From: Edaphobacter sp. 4G125
GTDB taxonomy: Bacteria > Acidobacteriota > Terriglobia > Terriglobales > Acidobacteriaceae
Assembly: GCF_014274685.1 (NCBI RefSeq)
Contig: NZ_CP060393.1
Coordinates: 989,501-1,053,500 of the forward strand
DNA: 64,000 nucleotides
Direction: 5' to 3'
The notes beneath the pieces are model-generated. The model worked only from the letters and a program-made list of their open reading frames with translations, was not told the origin of the DNA and searched no databases. This document shows, piece after piece, positions 61,160 to 64,000 of this stretch; the first letter of the stretch is position 1, and every line of letters starts with the position of its first letter. Both the position numbers and the translations under genes were made by a program.

Positions 61160-64000
61160 ATGGCAAAGCCGGTCGTTGTGCTTCCCAGAGTCGTTCGAGG
61201 ACAGAGGTTCAGCAGGTGGATTGCAACACGCATGGTCTTGATGGGGATACTGATCTTCTCCGCATTGAGCGCCTATGCGCAATTTGATAATGGTTCGATT
61301 ACTGGCACGGTACGGGATGCCAGCGGAGCTGTGATTCCTGGTGCGAAGATGACGATTCGCAATATTGCAACCGGAGTGACGACAGCGTTGCAGACCAACC
61401 AGGATGGAACCTATCAGGCGCTGGCCCTTATCCCGGGAACATATTCTGTTGAAGCAACAGCTACGGGATTTGGCACGGCAAAGAACCCATCTGTCGAGGT
61501 CCACGTAAAGACGCGGGCCCAGGTAGATTTTGAGATGAAGGCTGGCGCGACGGATACGGTAGAGGTAAATGCCGCCGCGGTGACGCTTCAGACGCAGTCG
61601 GCGGATGTGGGAAATGTCGTGGGAACAACACAGATCAACGATCTCCCGTTGAATGCACGACGTTATGCTGATTTGGCGTTGCTGGAACCTGGCATCTTTA
61701 AGAATCTTGCCGTTGCCAATCCAGCCCCTGATCGCTTTAGTTCGAACGGAAATCTCGAGACGCAAAACTACTTTGCGTTGGATGGTGTGGATAACAACTC
61801 CGGTTCGACAAACTTGCAAGAAGGCTCAGTGCAGAATGTGCAGCCTCCGCCGGATGCGATTCAGGAATTCCGTCTCCAGACTCGTACCTACTCGACAGAG
61901 TTTGGAACTTCCGCAGGTGCGGTTGTCAATGCTTCTACCAAGAGCGGTACGAATCAGTTTCACGGTAGTGCGTGGGAATATGCACGCAATAGTGTCTTTG
62001 ATGCGAACAGTTGGGCGAACAATCATGTGACACCGAAGTTGCCCAAGGGTAATTTCAGCCAGAACCAGTTTGGCGGCACAATCGGCGGCCCTATTCTCCA
62101 TGACCGACTCTTCTTCTTCGGGGATTATCAAGGTTTGCGTAGCACGCAGCAGACTACAGTGAATTCTGTTGTGCCATCCGCGAAGATGAAGCAGGGCGAC
62201 CTATCTGAAGTGACAAATTACAACCCAATAGCCCTGCTTCCGAACCAGACGGGTTGCATAGTAGATAAAGTCATCAAACCTAGTTGCATCGATCCAGTAG
62301 CAGCAAAGATCGCCGCGCTTTTACCAGATCCGAACAACATTCAATCGGCTAACGGTGCCTGGGACGGCTCGAATAACTATGTCTTCACATATCAACTTCC
62401 ACAACAGGTCAATTCATTCGATACCCGTATCGATGACAAGCTGAATGATAAGAACACAATCTTCGGTCGCTATAGTTTTCTCAACCAGCATCGCCAAGAT
62501 CCTCCGTGGACCTCGAACTTCACAATTGGTAATGGTGGTTTTGCGACGGACTATAACATTCGCAATCAGGGACTGGCTTTAGGTTTGACGACAATTCTTT
62601 CGTCTACCGCAGTCAATCAGCTTCGTTTCGGTTGGAGTAGGGATAGCGCGCACAGTAATCCCATTGGCGTCACTCTTGGATCATCGGCAGCCGGGCAGGT
62701 AGGGCTGACGGGCATTCCCGCAACGCCATATTCCGCAGGGTTACCCCCTATTGACGTTTCAGGTTTCCGGCGAGTGGGTGTGGACCTGTACCGGCCACAG
62801 TTTCAGGCTGCTCAGGTGTGGCAGGTTTTGGAAAGCTTTACGAAGCTTGTCGGAACGCACAGTCTGATGTTCGGATACGAGTTTCACAGTAATACAGTGA
62901 ATTTCCTTGACCTGGCTGCTCCGCAGGGTTTCATGGGATTCTCGGGATTATTTACGAACACGAATGGTTTTGGATATCCGGATTTTCTGTTAGGCAATGT
63001 AAACCAGACCTATTTCAACAGCGCGATTGTGGTGCATAACTATCTTCTGGGCAACTCATTCTACGCGCAGGATACGTGGCGCTTGAACAAGCGGTTGACC
63101 GTGAACTATGGCACGCGATATGAATTGTTTTCGCCCTGGTTGAATCGTACAAATTCACTTGCGAATTTCAATACTACAAACGGCGGTGGGTTGACGGTTG
63201 CCTCAAGTGGAGATTGGTATCAGCGTTCACTGATACATCCAGACAAGAACAACTTCGCTCCTCGTTTTGGTTTCAGCTATCAAGCAACGGACCGTATCGT
63301 ACTACGTGGTGGTTATGGCGTTTTCTATCAATATGTTAATCGTATAGGCTCTGAGTCTCAGCTAGGTCAGAACCAACCGTTCATGAAGTTTGTTAACGAT
63401 TCAAGGACAAGTTACACCCCTAACGTGACGACGCCTATTTTCTATCTGCAAAACGGGTTCCCTGGTGCGACTTATGCGAATTCGAACCCACCGCTCTATA
63501 TTCAGAAGACCAACTGGCAGGACCCCAATCAACGCACAAGCTATGTGCAGCAGTTCAGTTTTGGTCCACAATTCCAGATTTCTCCGACGACGGTGCTTGA
63601 AGCTGTTTACGTTGGCAACCTGGGACACAAGATGAACCGCCTTCGCAACGCCAACCAAGGGTTGATCACTGGCTTTACTGGTGCCACACCGAATGTAGTT
63701 TTTCCATATGCGAATCTTAACAACGGTAGTGCTCATGCTTTCCTGGAGCTTGCGACCAACGATGGGAATACCAATTACAACGGCTTAGTCATGAGCTTAC
63801 GCAAATCGATGAGTCATGGACTTGCCTATCAATTCAGCTATACCTATGCGCATAATTTCTCCGATTACGCGGATAACCTGACGGCAACTTCGACACCACA
63901 GAATGCTTATGACCGTCAGCACGAATACTCCAATTCGCCATTCGATCAGCGACACCGCTTTGTCGCGAGTGCGCAATACAAGCTCCCTATCGGTAGGGGT
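61160..64000 (+). CDS. TonB-dependent receptor, N-terminal part (3' end outside window)
   Basis: The frame is open from ATG 61160 to the window end (947 codons). A long signal peptide (hydrophobic MVLMGILIFSALSAYA, ending AQ) is followed by a carboxypeptidase-regulatory-like domain (SITGTVRDASGAVIPGAKMT, about 36-125), a plug domain (LPLNARRYADLALLEPGIF, YFALDGVDNN) and the start of a large barrel (GSAWEYARNSVFDAN, FGGTIGGPI). These are the Oar-like receptors abundant in Terriglobia. LacI regulation and a kinase next door imply import of a sugar or oligosaccharide. Confidence 0.92.
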   Translation, partial: MAKPVVVLPRVVRGQRFSRWIATRMVLMGILIFSALSAYAQFDNGSITGTVRDASGAVIPGAKMTIRNIATGVTTALQTNQDGTYQALALIPGTYSVEATATGFGTAKNPSVEVHVKTRAQVDFEMKAGATDTVEVNAAAVTLQTQSADVGNVVGTTQINDLPLNARRYADLALLEPGIFKNLAVANPAPDRFSSNGNLETQNYFALDGVDNNSGSTNLQEGSVQNVQPPPDAIQEFRLQTRTYSTEFGTSAGAVVNASTKSGTNQFHGSAWEYARNSVFDANSWANNHVTPKLPKGNFSQNQFGGTIGGPILHDRLFFFGDYQGLRSTQQTTVNSVVPSAKMKQGDLSEVTNYNPIALLPNQTGCIVDKVIKPSCIDPVAAKIAALLPDPNNIQSANGAWDGSNNYVFTYQLPQQVNSFDTRIDDKLNDKNTIFGRYSFLNQHRQDPPWTSNFTIGNGGFATDYNIRNQGLALGLTTILSSTAVNQLRFGWSRDSAHSNPIGVTLGSSAAGQVGLTGIPATPYSAGLPPIDVSGFRRVGVDLYRPQFQAAQVWQVLESFTKLVGTHSLMFGYEFHSNTVNFLDLAAPQGFMGFSGLFTNTNGFGYPDFLLGNVNQTYFNSAIVVHNYLLGNSFYAQDTWRLNKRLTVNYGTRYELFSPWLNRTNSLANFNTTNGGGLTVASSGDWYQRSLIHPDKNNFAPRFGFSYQATDRIVLRGGYGVFYQYVNRIGSESQLGQNQPFMKFVNDSRTSYTPNVTTPIFYLQNGFPGATYANSNPPLYIQKTNWQDPNQRTSYVQQFSFGPQFQISPTTVLEAVYVGNLGHKMNRLRNANQGLITGFTGATPNVVFPYANLNNGSAHAFLELATNDGNTNYNGLVMSLRKSMSHGLAYQFSYTYAHNFSDYADNLTATSTPQNAYDRQHEYSNSPFDQRHRFVASAQYKLPIGRG

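Overview
The window looks like an Acidobacteriota chromosome (class Terriglobia, Edaphobacter/Granulicella/Terriglobus-like). The evidence is two oversized TonB-dependent receptors of the carboxypeptidase-regulatory/Oar type cut by the window edges, a LacI-PfkB-receptor sugar cluster, and ordinary moderately GC-rich housekeeping genes. This is inference from gene content; no 16S rRNA gene is present.

Left host arm (1-14125): receptor C-terminus and a secreted clan-A glycoside hydrolase; tRNA-Ser(GCU); inorganic pyrophosphatase divergent from purS; a translationally coupled hemE-hemH-hemG operon; a MerR/TPR protein; iscU and an A-type Fe-S carrier; infC with a non-canonical AUU start; a single-domain response regulator convergent with a small histidine-phosphotransfer-like protein; and tRNA-Leu(CAG).

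Prophage (14126-54902, about 40.8 kb): a lambda-like siphovirus prophage integrated into the 3' end of tRNA-Leu, bounded by a 30-bp identical repeat. Order: integrase and excisionase leftwards; a divergent early promoter with a palindromic operator; recombination/replication genes (YqaJ nuclease, phage beta clamp, initiator gene carrying helically phased iterons, helicase-loader-like gene, broken HNH gene); a minus-strand hicAB toxin-antitoxin pair; HNH nuclease behind a long inverted repeat; an accessory block with an SGNH lipoprotein, a cytosine methyltransferase gene with a second long ORF in another frame, many very small genes, and a 21-bp quasi-palindrome repeated five times; then terminase, head (protease-capsid fusion), SSB, endolysin, tail genes with a probable -1 frameshift and one inverted tail gene, SGNH tail protein, membrane/lysis candidates, a metallophosphoesterase, a MazZ-like hydrolase, and a small minus-strand accessory pair beside attR.

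Right host arm (54903-64000): trpC-trpF, a tiny secreted peptide gene, a prolyl oligopeptidase, then a LacI regulator, a PfkB sugar kinase and the N-terminal part of a second TonB-dependent receptor behind a strong promoter with LacI-type operator sequence.

The most unusual items are the dual-frame methyltransferase locus (two GTG starts two bases apart behind one ribosome-binding site), the stop-codon-coupled 21-bp repeats whose spacing supports that second frame, the iteron array inside the initiator gene, and the structured inverted repeat in front of the HNH gene. All functional calls come from reading the sequence; no database search was run.
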